Made by a program: the position numbers and the translations under genes. A DNA stretch of 64,000 nt, taken from contig JAVEYB010000003.1 in assembly GCA_034003725.1 (NCBI GenBank), positions 237,486-301,485 of the forward strand, read 5' to 3'. The notes beneath the pieces are model-generated. The model saw nothing but the letters and a program-made list of their open reading frames with translations. It was not told the DNA's origin and did not search any database. This DNA is from Candidatus Zixiibacteriota bacterium (lineage in GTDB: Bacteria; Zixibacteria; MSB-5A5; GN15; FEB-12). Within the stretch, counting starts at the first letter, position 1, and every line of letters begins with the position of its first letter. Below are positions 44,616 to 53,482 of this stretch, piece after piece.

Positions 44616-45902
44616 ATGCTGTCTCGTATGTTCAGAAAATCTCGCCTGTTGCCGGGGCTGTTCATCTTCGTTCTCGCAGCGTCGGCAGTCGTTTCCGCCC
44701 AGGAAACACAGGATCCAACTCAGCCGATCAAGAACCTCCAGTTCCAGTCAGCCGACATCCGTTCGGTACTGACCTTCCTGGCTGATTACGGCGGCGTCAA
44801 CGTCGTGGTTGCTCCCGACGTCGAAGGTACCGTCACCATCCAGCTGCGGAACGTGATGTGGCGCGACGCCCTGACCATCATCGGCCGCACCTATAACCTC
44901 GCCGTCGTCGACGAAGAGGCCGGCTACCTTCGCGTGCTGCCCGAAGAGGATTACCGCAAGGAAGTAACCGAGGCCAACAAGCATAACCTCGAACAGCGCC
45001 AGCTCGCCGAGCTGCAGACGCGCATCGTCAAAATCTCAAACTCGACCTCCGATGATATCGTGCGCGCCGTCCAGTCGCTGATGACCGACCGCGGCAAAGC
45101 GACCTCCGACCCGCGCTCGAATTCGATCATCATTCAGGAAGTTCCCACCAACATGGAAAACGTCCTGAGTTACGTCGAGCAGCTCGATAAACCCGCCGCG
45201 CAGATCAAGATCTCCGCGCAGTTGCTGGAGATTTCATCGCGCGGTCTCGAAGAATTCGGCGTCCGCTGGACGGCCGAGGGAGCCTATGTAACGGAGTCCG
45301 GCCGCAGTTACACCCAGAAAGGCGAAGTGCTCGCCGATCGCGGCACCGACCCGGCCGCCCGCTACTCGGTAACCGCCCTCAACAACGACTGGTCCGTCGA
45401 CGCCGTCATCGAGGCGCTGGTCTCCAGCGGCAAGGGCAAGATCATCGCCCATCCGGAGATCACTACTCTCGACAACAAAGAAGCCCGCATCCAGATGGGC
45501 CAGAAAGTCCCGATCAAGCAGTTCGACGAGTCCGGCAATATTATCACGAAGTTCGAGGAAGTCGGTACGATCCTCGCCGTCACCCCGCATATCACTGCGG
45601 AGAATCAGATTCTGATGCATCTCAAGCCGGAACGCTCGACCTATGAGTTCGACGCCAACGGCGTGATCATCAATACCAACAACGCTGAGACCCACGTCAT
45701 CGTGGCCAACGGCCAGACGGCGGTCATCGGCGGTCTGACGACGCAGGACGAAGTCGAGACCAGCACCGGCGTGCCCGTGCTGAAAGACATTCCGCTGCTC
45801 GGAGCGCTCTTCCGCTACAGCGAAAAACGCACCGAAAGCCGCGACCTGGTGATCTTTGTGACGCCGACGATTGTCGAAGCTGAGCTTGCCCTCGAAGGCT
45901 AG
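44616..45902 (+). CDS. pilQ: type IV pilus secretin PilQ, short form
   Basis: PilQ forms the outer-membrane pore through which the pilus passes. ATG at 44616 follows AAAGGCGG and begins a normal signal peptide (PGLFIFVLAASAVVSAQ); ATG 44592 would add eight residues. The 428-aa protein has an STN/N0 domain at about 35-105 (QSADIRSVLTFLADYGGVNV), one NolW/N1 domain to about 195 (DPRSNSIIIQEVPTNM) and the secretin domain (HPEITTLDNKEARIQMGQKVP, GQTAVIGGLTTQDEVE, PVLKDIPLLGALFR). N-terminal AMIN domains, standard in PilQ, are missing. Confidence 0.93.
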   Translation: MLSRMFRKSRLLPGLFIFVLAASAVVSAQETQDPTQPIKNLQFQSADIRSVLTFLADYGGVNVVVAPDVEGTVTIQLRNVMWRDALTIIGRTYNLAVVDEEAGYLRVLPEEDYRKEVTEANKHNLEQRQLAELQTRIVKISNSTSDDIVRAVQSLMTDRGKATSDPRSNSIIIQEVPTNMENVLSYVEQLDKPAAQIKISAQLLEISSRGLEEFGVRWTAEGAYVTESGRSYTQKGEVLADRGTDPAARYSVTALNNDWSVDAVIEALVSSGKGKIIAHPEITTLDNKEARIQMGQKVPIKQFDESGNIITKFEEVGTILAVTPHITAENQILMHLKPERSTYEFDANGVIINTNNAETHVIVANGQTAVIGGLTTQDEVETSTGVPVLKDIPLLGALFRYSEKRTESRDLVIFVTPTIVEAELALEG

Positions 45903-46031
45903 CCCGATTGTGTGAGCGCCCCTCGCCGCAAGCCGGCGGGGGGCGCCTCGCTGATGAACGATCGACGCCGCCGCGCGTCGGATCGCAAAGTCGAAAACAG
46001 TAAACATTATAATCGATAGGCGGGAGAGAGC

Positions 46032-48122
46032 ATGAACTCCAGAATTCTGAAATCAGCAGGGACGCTGGTGCTGCTGCTGACGGCGTTGAGCGCGCTGCTG
46101 CTGACCGGGTGTGAGTCTAAAAGCACGGCCGATGATTCGCCGAGCGGCATGACCATTTCGGTCAGCGCAAGCCCCAGCACGCTCGCGACCGGCAACACGA
46201 CCGTTGTTGAAGCCACCGTGCGCAACGGCGGATCGCCCGTTGCCGATCAGGTAGTGATGTTTGCCGCAGCCGGCGCCGGTGACGGGTACTTCACGCCCGC
46301 GTCCGACACCACCGATGCTTCCGGCGTTGCAGCCGCCGTTTTTACCGCAACCTCTTCAGGGTCGGTAACGGTTTCTGCCGGCGTCCAGGGCACATCCCTG
46401 ACCTCCACCGTCGGCCTCAGCATCCAGTCCAGCAGCGAGGGGAGTGGTAACATCAACGTGACCGTCACCCCGAGCCTCCTGCTCGCCAACGGCTCCGACA
46501 CGGCGGCGGTCACCATCGCCGTGCGCGATGCGCTCGGACAACCGGCCCCCGACGAAACCGTCGTCAAGCTCGCGGCCGGCGAGAAATTCGTCGACCTCGA
46601 TGAAAACGGCTACTGGTCGCCCGGCATCGACTCGCTCGTCTTTGACGCCAACGCCAACGGCCAGTGGGATGCCTTCGGGTTGATACCCTCGACCGTCCAG
46701 ACCTCCGGCGGCACGGGCAATGCCACCGTCAATTACATCTCCGGCAGCGATGCCCTCACCGTCTACATCAAGGTAACGGTCGATGATAATGGCATTACGG
46801 GAACACGCGACGTCCAGGTCCAACTTACGCCGGACGCGTCGATCTCGTCGCTCTTCCTGTCATCGGATTCCATGCAACTGTCCGTCAAACAGACCGGCGG
46901 CATCGAAACGTCCTGGCTGCGCGCCGTGGGCTATGACGGAAACGGTAATCCGGTTCCCGAAGGCCTGACCGTCAACTTTGTTATCACTGACGGCCCGGGC
47001 GGCGGAGAGCACCTCGGAAACGTCGGCTACGGTCCCTACACCGCGGTCACGAACAGTCAGGGTGTCGCCTCCTGTCCGATCAGCTCCGGTACGGTCTCCG
47101 GTACCGTTCGAATTCGTGCCTATGCGGACACGGTTTTGTCCAACGCGACACAGATCCTGATTTCGGCCGGACCGCCCCAGTATATCGTCGTCGGGGCCGA
47201 AGAATGTAACGTGCCCTATTGGAACACCGTCGCCTTTGAAAACCCCGTCGTCGCCGTCGTCTCTGACATCTATCTCAACCCGGTGAACGACTCAACCGTC
47301 GTTTATTTCTCGACGGACGAAGGGACAATGAAGTCCCATGAAGAGCGGACGATGGACCACGAGGGTATCGCCAAGAGCGTTTGGTTCTCCGGCAACAACG
47401 TCGCAACCGCCGACGGCCGCGTTTGGATCTATGCCGAAACGGCCGGCGGCACCGTCCTCGACTCCTCGCTGTTCTTCAACAGCTGGCACACCGACACTCT
47501 CATCGTGACCGGTGTCCCCGCTTCGATCTTCGCCGATGGAAACACCGAGTACGTAGTGTACGTGGTTGGTCTTGACGTGAACGGCAATCCGGTCGATGAC
47601 GGTACGACATTCGACGGTGAAGGCCTGTATGTCGATGTCACCGGCGGGACATTGAGCGATGGATGCGTGACCGCGTCCGCTCGCGTCAAAGTCAAATCCC
47701 AGACCCTCGACATGGACTACTCGACTACCGGTGGCAACGATAACGGCATCGGCGCCGTCGGCTTGGTCCAGTACTGGGCGTTCGGATCGTCGGTGACCTC
47801 CATTCCGGTCACCATCCAGACCGGCAATGCCTACTCCGGGACGTCCGTCCTCAGCGGTGTCAGTTCTGCGGCCCCGGGCGAAGTGGTTAATCTCAGCGCC
47901 TCCATCAAGGACCGCTGGGGCAACCCGCTCGGCGATCACACGCTCAATATGACGGCCTCAGGCGGAGCGGTCTCCGGTGCATCACAGGAAACCGACGCCT
48001 ACGGTGAAGCCAACGGCTTCGTGTGGACCGCCCCGGCCGGAGCCGGCGACTACACGATTACCGTTACCGACACCGATCCCCGCGGCGGTATCATTCTCTC
48101 GACTACCGTCACGGTTGAATAA
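46032..48122 (+). CDS. Ig-like (Big-1/invasin type) repeat lipoprotein
   Basis: The 696-aa protein has a lipobox (LLLTGC) after a long hydrophobic signal, then about six Ig-like domains. The Big-1 pattern recurs: ASPSTLATGNTTVVEATVRN with DASGVAAAVFTA, PSLLLANGSDTAAVTIAVRD, and SSAAPGEVVNLSASIKDRWG with DAYGEANGFVWTAP. Such domains are common in surface adhesins. It lies 129 bases downstream of pilQ with its own GGGAGAGA site and a terminator at the end, so it may be co-expressed with the pilus genes. Confidence 0.85.
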   Translation: MNSRILKSAGTLVLLLTALSALLLTGCESKSTADDSPSGMTISVSASPSTLATGNTTVVEATVRNGGSPVADQVVMFAAAGAGDGYFTPASDTTDASGVAAAVFTATSSGSVTVSAGVQGTSLTSTVGLSIQSSSEGSGNINVTVTPSLLLANGSDTAAVTIAVRDALGQPAPDETVVKLAAGEKFVDLDENGYWSPGIDSLVFDANANGQWDAFGLIPSTVQTSGGTGNATVNYISGSDALTVYIKVTVDDNGITGTRDVQVQLTPDASISSLFLSSDSMQLSVKQTGGIETSWLRAVGYDGNGNPVPEGLTVNFVITDGPGGGEHLGNVGYGPYTAVTNSQGVASCPISSGTVSGTVRIRAYADTVLSNATQILISAGPPQYIVVGAEECNVPYWNTVAFENPVVAVVSDIYLNPVNDSTVVYFSTDEGTMKSHEERTMDHEGIAKSVWFSGNNVATADGRVWIYAETAGGTVLDSSLFFNSWHTDTLIVTGVPASIFADGNTEYVVYVVGLDVNGNPVDDGTTFDGEGLYVDVTGGTLSDGCVTASARVKVKSQTLDMDYSTTGGNDNGIGAVGLVQYWAFGSSVTSIPVTIQTGNAYSGTSVLSGVSSAAPGEVVNLSASIKDRWGNPLGDHTLNMTASGGAVSGASQETDAYGEANGFVWTAPAGAGDYTITVTDTDPRGGIILSTTVTVE

Positions 48123-48147
48123 CGTCGGTCCTGCAACTGACTTCTCA

Positions 48148-48182
48148 AACGCCCGGCGATTTGTCGCCGGGCGTTTTCTTTT
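48148..48182 (+). terminator. terminator after the Ig-like lipoprotein gene
   Basis: A 12-bp stem AACGCCCGGCGA/TCGCCGGGCGTT with a 4-base loop and TTCTTTT tail. Confidence 0.9.
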
Positions 48183-48256
48183 GTCCGTTCCTGTCCGTAT
48201 CTGCGACCACCCACTTTCCGCTTTTTCTGAATGAGACTTTGCCGTACAATACCTGC

Positions 48257-49963
48257 ATGCACGCGTCGACTGAATCACACGTGGCCGCAGCCGACAACCT
48301 CTTTGCCGAGATCGCCGCAGTGGCGGCCCGAGACCCCGACCGGCTCGCTACCGTCGGCTTCGGCGGTCGCGGTAACCGATACACCTATCATGATGTTATC
48401 GCTCGCGCTCGCTCGCTTGCCGATCATCTCAACGGCGATACGTACCGAGACCGGGAATATATCGGCCTGCTCTCCGAAAACCGTCCCGAGTGGTCCATAT
48501 GTTATCTCGCCATTGTGGCCGCAGGAAAAACCGTAGTCCCGATTGACGCCAACCTCAAGCCCAGCGAGGTTGCCGCGATTGTTGCGCACGCCCGACTCGA
48601 ATGCGTGATTGCCTCCGCCCGGTGCGACACGTTGCTCGACGCCGTTCAAAACGCGCTGACCATCATCCCGCTCGACCAGCCGGCCTCCCGCGTCGACGAG
48701 TCGCCGCACTCATACGATGAGACGTTCGCTGTCCTGAGCGCCGACCGACAGCACGAGTCTCACGAACCGGGCAATAATAGCGACGTCGCCGCCCTTATTT
48801 ACACCTCAGGAACCACCGGGACTCCCAAAGCCGTGATGCTGACCCACACCAACCTCGTCAGCAACGTCAAGCAGGCTATTGCGTCGCTGCACTTCAGCCA
48901 CGAAGACGTTTTCCTGTCGGTTTTGCCGCTGCATCATACTTTCGAAGCCACCTGCGGCTTCATGGCGGCAATGATGGTCGGGGCCACGATAGTCTACGCC
49001 CGGTCGCTCAAATCCAAGGATATTCTCGAAGACATCGGCGCCAACGGCGTTACCGTCATGTGCGGCGTCCCGCTGCTGTACGAGAAAATGTACCAGTCCA
49101 TCCAGCGCAAGCTGGAGTCCGCGCCCGCTCATCGACGCATTCTGTTCCAGACTCTGTATCAGACCTCGAAAATCGCCTGGCGGTTGAATCGAAGGGCCGG
49201 CGTTACGCTGTTTGCTTCCGTACGCCGTCGTGCCGGGCTCGGTACGGTCCGTATGTTCGTCTCCGGCGGTGCGGCGCTTCCGCCTCAAATCGCCGAATTC
49301 TTCAACCTGATCGGCTTCACCTTCCTGCAGGGTTACGGCATGACGGAGTGCTCTCCCGTCATCTCCGTGAACCGCCCCGAAGACATCGAATTCGGCTCCG
49401 TCGGCCCGCCGCTTCGCGATGTTGAGGTGCGCATCAACCAGCCCGATGCCTCCGGAGTCGGTGAGATAATCGTCCGCGGTCCCAACACCACGCCGGGCTA
49501 CAAAGACAATCCCGAAGCCACCGCAGCGTTGCTCCGTGACGGCTGGCTTTTCACCGGCGATCTCGGTCGAATCGACGCTCGTGGGCATCTATGGATTACC
49601 GGCCGGGCCAAAAACGTCATCATATCGGCCGCCGGCAAAAACATCTATCCCGAAGAACTCGAAGAACGCCTCGTGTTGACGCCGTCCATCGTCGAGGCGG
49701 TTGTCTTCGGACGCAAAAAGTCCGGCAAGCAGGGCGAGGAAGTGCGCGCCGTCGTTGTGCCGGACATGGAATACTTCACCACCGTACACGGCGTCAACGC
49801 CGATTCTCCAGATCATGAGAAAATCCGCGGCATCATCGATGCCGACATCAGCCGGGTGAACAGCCAGGTCGCCGACTACAAACGCATTTCAGGCTATGAA
49901 ATCCAGTTCGAAGAACTGCAGAAGACATCTACGAAAAAAATCAAACGTTTCCTGTATCACTGA
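48257..49963 (+). CDS. long-chain acyl-CoA synthetase (AMP-forming)
   Basis: The 568-aa product from ATG 48257 is an ANL-superfamily adenylating enzyme: IYTSGTTGTPKAVMLTH (P-loop), the A5-like GYGMTECSPVISVN, GWLFTGDLGRID and RAKNVIISAAGKNIYPEELE (hinge and C-terminal domain). The final TSTKKIKRFLY keeps the catalytic Lys. This pattern matches FadD/FAA-type long-chain fatty acid-CoA ligases. The start has no clear ribosome-binding site, and the frame extends upstream over the terminator. Confidence 0.9.
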   Translation: MHASTESHVAAADNLFAEIAAVAARDPDRLATVGFGGRGNRYTYHDVIARARSLADHLNGDTYRDREYIGLLSENRPEWSICYLAIVAAGKTVVPIDANLKPSEVAAIVAHARLECVIASARCDTLLDAVQNALTIIPLDQPASRVDESPHSYDETFAVLSADRQHESHEPGNNSDVAALIYTSGTTGTPKAVMLTHTNLVSNVKQAIASLHFSHEDVFLSVLPLHHTFEATCGFMAAMMVGATIVYARSLKSKDILEDIGANGVTVMCGVPLLYEKMYQSIQRKLESAPAHRRILFQTLYQTSKIAWRLNRRAGVTLFASVRRRAGLGTVRMFVSGGAALPPQIAEFFNLIGFTFLQGYGMTECSPVISVNRPEDIEFGSVGPPLRDVEVRINQPDASGVGEIIVRGPNTTPGYKDNPEATAALLRDGWLFTGDLGRIDARGHLWITGRAKNVIISAAGKNIYPEELEERLVLTPSIVEAVVFGRKKSGKQGEEVRAVVVPDMEYFTTVHGVNADSPDHEKIRGIIDADISRVNSQVADYKRISGYEIQFEELQKTSTKKIKRFLYH

Positions 49964-49977
49964 GCGGCGGACAACCG

Positions 49978-50079
49978 ATGACCCGGACCTCGGAACTCGA
50001 ATTCAAAAACAGCACGGCCGACGGAATCACCGCAGTCGCAGCAACCATCCGGCAGGCTGTCGGCATACTGGGAGAGTGA
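49978..50079 (+). CDS. 33-codon small ORF before mtnA
   Basis: ATG at 49978 opens 33 codons encoding a peptide beginning MTRTSELEFKN and ending AVGILGE. The stop lies four bases before the mtnA ATG, and its GGAGAGTGAC serves as the mtnA ribosome-binding site. CGGCGGA upstream is a fair Shine-Dalgarno. The peptide has an amphipathic look (ITAVAATIRQAVGIL) but no recognised family. It may be a leader ORF or a remnant. Confidence 0.3.
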   Translation: MTRTSELEFKNSTADGITAVAATIRQAVGILGE

Positions 50080-50083
50080 CATC

Positions 50084-51085
50084 ATGCCCGTTCAGGCACT
50101 CAAGCGCAACGGCAACGCCATCGATCTCCTCGATCAGACCCGACTCCCCGCCGAGCTTGTTTACCGGCACATCGAGGACTACCGCGATGTTATCACCGCC
50201 ATCAAACGCCTTGAAGTGCGGGGCGCGCCGGCTATCGGCATCGCCGCCGCATACGGGCTCGCGCTGGGCGTCCAGCAGGCCGCCGACGATTCCCCCGAGC
50301 GAATACAAAACATTGCCTCCGATATCAAAAACGCGCGCCCTACCGCCGTCAATCTCTCCTGGGCGATCGACCGGGTCCTGCGCCGCCTGGACAACGAAAG
50401 ACCCGCCGGTCTGGAAAAAACTCTGCAGCTGCTCTGGGACGAAGCAGAGACGATCCACGATGAAGACCGGCGGCTCTGCCGCAGTATCGGCGAACACGGC
50501 GCAACTCTGATCAAATCCGGCGACACCGTTCTCACCCACTGCAACACCGGCGCTCTGGCCACCGGGGGAATCGGCACCGCCCTCGGCGTAATCTATGTCG
50601 CCGCCGAACAGGGCAAACAGATCTCCGTCTATGCCGATGAAACCCGGCCGCTGCTGCAGGGCGCCCGCCTGACCGCCTGGGAACTCAAACAAGCCAACAT
50701 CCCCGTCACCCTGATCGCCGACTCCGTCGCCGCCATGCTAATGCGGCAGGGGAGAGTACAAATCGCCATCGTCGGCGCCGACCGGATCGCAAAAAACGGC
50801 GATGTCGCCAACAAAATCGGCACCTACTCCGTTGCCGTGAACGCCCGACAGCACAACGTCCCGTTTTACGTCGCCGCCCCGTACTCGACATTTGATCAGC
50901 AGATCGAGTCCGGCGATGGCATCCCTATTGAGGAACGCTCCCCCGTGGAGGTCACCGAGGGGTTCGGCCGACGGACCGCCCCCGACGGAATCGCCGTCTA
51001 CGCCCCGGCCTTCGACATCACCCCGCGAGAGTTTATCACCGGCTATATCACCGACAAAGGCATTCTCCCCGGAGGTCGGCACTGA
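50084..51085 (+). CDS. mtnA: S-methyl-5-thioribose-1-phosphate isomerase
   Basis: MtnA converts methylthioribose 1-phosphate to methylthioribulose 1-phosphate in the methionine salvage pathway. The 333-aa protein has RGAPAIGIAAAYGLAL, the catalytic Cys in VLTHCNTGALAT (about residue 153), ADETRPLLQGARLTAWEL and the catalytic Asp in VGADRIAKNGDVANKIGTY. These are diagnostic against the eIF2B-related homologues. Other salvage genes are not in the window. Confidence 0.95.
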   Translation: MPVQALKRNGNAIDLLDQTRLPAELVYRHIEDYRDVITAIKRLEVRGAPAIGIAAAYGLALGVQQAADDSPERIQNIASDIKNARPTAVNLSWAIDRVLRRLDNERPAGLEKTLQLLWDEAETIHDEDRRLCRSIGEHGATLIKSGDTVLTHCNTGALATGGIGTALGVIYVAAEQGKQISVYADETRPLLQGARLTAWELKQANIPVTLIADSVAAMLMRQGRVQIAIVGADRIAKNGDVANKIGTYSVAVNARQHNVPFYVAAPYSTFDQQIESGDGIPIEERSPVEVTEGFGRRTAPDGIAVYAPAFDITPREFITGYITDKGILPGGRH

Positions 51086-51118
51086 TCGCCGATCGGATCA
51101 TGAGTTGACAACCGCCGG

Positions 51119-51703
51119 TCAACCGCCGAGCCGTTTCAAATAATCGGTCAACGTTCTTCCGAGCGCCCTGACTGCGTCCTGCTGGCGGTCGTCCTTCAGC
51201 CGGTCGGAATCATCGAACGCATCCTTCGCCCTCGGCACCAGCACCTGGTCCGGCAGTACCGTCACGCGGAGTACCGCCAGCATCTTGCGCACATCCAGCA
51301 ATCCGCGAATGCCGCCGAAATTCCCCGTCGATGCCGCCATGAGCACCGCAACCTTGCCGTCGAAACATTCGTACGGCGGGTATCCCTTCACCGGCCGCGA
51401 CAGCCAGTCCATCGTGTTTTTGAACACGGCCGAAAACGAACTGTTATTCTCCGGCGATGCAATCATGAACCCGTCGCCGGCGATAAACATGTCTTTCAGC
51501 GTTCGCCCGTTATCCGGCAGGCCGTGTTCCTCCTCGTAGTCTCCGTCGTAGACTGGCAGGGGATAGTCACGAAGATCGATATACGTGACCTCCGCGCCGG
51601 CGTCCCGCGCGCCGTCGGCGGCGATTCGCGCCAGCTTCTTGTTGTACGATCCGGTTCGCGTACTTCCGGCAAACGCAAGTATTCTCGGTGCACGATCGGT
51701 CAT
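51119..51703 (-). CDS. NADPH-dependent FMN reductase family flavoprotein
   Basis: ATG at 51703 follows GGAGGAAGGGTT and gives 194 aa with a flavodoxin-like fold. It has AFAGSTRTGSYNKKL (FMN phosphate loop), SPENNSSFSAVFKNTMDWLS (family signature, usually SPEYN) and AASTGNFGGIRG. Relatives are ChrR, ArsH-like and azo/quinone reductases. It is convergent with mtnA. Confidence 0.9.
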   Translation of the reverse strand: MTDRAPRILAFAGSTRTGSYNKKLARIAADGARDAGAEVTYIDLRDYPLPVYDGDYEEEHGLPDNGRTLKDMFIAGDGFMIASPENNSSFSAVFKNTMDWLSRPVKGYPPYECFDGKVAVLMAASTGNFGGIRGLLDVRKMLAVLRVTVLPDQVLVPRAKDAFDDSDRLKDDRQQDAVRALGRTLTDYLKRLGG

Positions 51704-51836
51704 GATAACCCTTCCTCCACAGCACGTGTTCAAATCCGCATCTTCACTTGCTTAACGCTCTGACCGACTGAATGTGCCGAAGCACGCCTGTATGTTTCTC
51801 TATATGTGTACATCCTCGTGCACCACGCATCCACCA

Positions 51837-52110
51837 ACCGAGTAGCCCACCCCTCCGGGGTGGGCTCAATGCACCCCAAGACCGAGTAGCCCACCCCTCT
51901 GGGGTGGGACCAATGCACCCCAAGACCGAGTAGCCCATCCCCTCTGGGGTGGGCTCGACTCACCCCCAACCGAGTCCCGCAAAGAAGTTCCGTCGGGTGC
52001 TAGTCCGCCGAAGGCGAACGACACCCGACGGCATCTCATGGCCTTTCAGAATCATTCCCCCATGCTCGGTCGACTGCGACAAACCAAAACATTGAAAGAA
52101 GCGCTGTAGG
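51837..52110. repeat. repeat cluster 1: three 44-bp tandem units plus a hairpin module
   Basis: ACCGAGTAG begins at 51837, 51881 and 51925, a period of exactly 44 bp, and a fourth partial unit starts at 51969. Each 44-bp unit (R1) holds a palindrome CCCACCCC-TCYGG-GGTGGG. From 51969 the R2 module begins, with a perfect 10-bp inverted pair CCGTCGGGTG (51990-51999)/CACCCGACGG (52022-52031). R2 continues to about 52108 (ending in ATTGAAAGAAGCGC). No spacer diversity is present, so it is not CRISPR. Bases 51734-51836 before it and 52111-52310 after it hold no gene; the latter has a related hairpin GTTCGCC/GGCGAAC near 52252. Confidence 0.88.
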
Positions 52111-52310
52111 GCAGCTCCGTCTTCGAACCCGCCATGTGAGCCGTAGGTCAGCTCCGTTTGCACATCCACCAACTCGCCAAATTAAACGAACCTCTCCCGC
52201 AAACGGTGCTGACATCCATCACCCCCTGCCCACCTGTGGCCCACCCAGAGTTCGCCGGCGGCGAACGTCGGGTGGGACTTCGGAAAAGATACAACCCGGT
52301 CACACCGGTA

Positions 52311-52529
52311 ACCGAGTAGCCCATCCCCTCTGGGGTGGGCTCGACTCACCCCCAACCGAGTCCCGCAAAGAAGTTCCGTCGGGTGCCAGTCCGCCGAAGG
52401 CGAACGACACCCGACGGCATCTCATCCCGGGTGGCCCACCTTCCGGGTGGGTTCCCGTGAAACGATTCTGTTCCAGCGACCGCACACTTTCCCTACCACC
52501 TCGATGGAGAAAATGCCCGGCCCCCCTTA
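52311..52529. repeat. repeat cluster 2: R1, short R2 and R3 modules
   Basis: One R1 unit (52311-52354) is followed exactly 44 bp later by R2, cut short after GGCATCTCAT at about 52424. Its 10-bp inverted pair lies at 52376-52385 and 52408-52417. R3 starts at 52426 with CCCGGGTGGCCCACC. It contains GTTCCCGTGAAACGATTCTG and ends in CCCCCCTTAG at 52530. The end of R3 supplies the stop codon of the neighbouring truncated gene. Confidence 0.85.
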
Positions 52530-53099
52530 GATATCATAGCAATTCATTCCGCCGCACGTACCGCCCGCAAACACAAGTTTGCCGTTGGATATGGCCGGAG
52601 CGAGATTCTCCGCGATTCGCGAGTTGTAAGGCGCCTTCCATAGGGTGTCCCCGGTTACCGGATCGTAAGCCCAAACCTTACTTCTCCATGCCCACTGCCA
52701 CTGCGAGTACACCACACCGTCGGCGTAGGTCGCCTGACTGAGATTGTCAACCTCGTACCATTCGGGCCAACCTTGGGTCCAAATGATCTGTCCGTCATGG
52801 GCATCGACGCATTGAATCTCGAGGAGACCACCCGGATCAGTTCGGTCAGCCGCATAGACTCGGTCACCAACTTCCGTCAATTGATCTGCGGGATGGTCAC
52901 TCACCTGCACAGTCCAGTGCTTACCAATCACGAGATTGATGTTATCGTGGTCGTTCCAACCGGTCCGGAGCACATTGTATTGGAAAGTCGTCCAGTCCGA
53001 ATGACCTTCGAGAGCGACACCTCTGCCACTCAACGTGGTAGTTGCCAACACGATCCAAGAAAGGACGACTGGTAAGAAATGAGATGCTCCGACAAACAT
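52527..53099 (-). pseudogene. truncated secreted PQQ-like beta-propeller protein
   Basis: The 190-aa frame starts at ATG 53099 with a signal peptide (FLPVVLSWIVLATTTLSG). It then has three PQQ-type blades: VGDRVYAADRTDPGGLLEIQ with DAHDGQIIWTQ, ADGVVYSQWQW with YDPVTGDTLWKAP, and ISNGKLVFAGGTCGG. A full propeller would have six to eight blades. The sequence ends at NCYDI, where TAA is made from the terminal CTTAG of the R3 repeat. The gene thus seems cut by the repeat. Confidence 0.65.
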
Positions 53100-53482
53100 T
53101 GCTACGATTGTCCTTTCCCAAAGAGACCAAGATTATCTGACATTGTTCATCTCTGCACGTCAGCCTGTAGAGTCATCGGTAGAACGTCTTATACATGCGT
53201 AACCGACTAGGCAAGGAAGACTCACCAACGGACGCTAGCACATCGCTGGTGAGCCTTGGAGAGAGCGAACCATCAAGGATCGGCATCCTCTCCCGAACTG
53301 CCATTGCTCTCGCAAGTCAACAGACCAGAATTGCTGATGAGGCATGTTTCACCCCTTTCCGACTTAGTCGGCCGGAAGATGCCAAGCCGGTAGACTTGCA
53401 CCGAAAGCGGGAGTGTGATTTCAGCAACAATTTGCATCATCAAAGGCCAGTATCAGCTGCCAGTGTGTTCCTGTGCGCACCA
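53100..53482. other. 383-bp gap in the repeat-flanked patch
   Basis: Lower GC than the surrounding chromosome. An open frame on the plus strand (53195-53698) overlaps the minus-strand gene and has no ribosome-binding site or recognisable product, so it is not called. No repeat module is seen. Confidence 0.4.

Noticed and set aside
51837-52110. CRISPR array
   Set aside because: The 44-bp units are contiguous tandem copies without variable spacers, and no cas gene is present.
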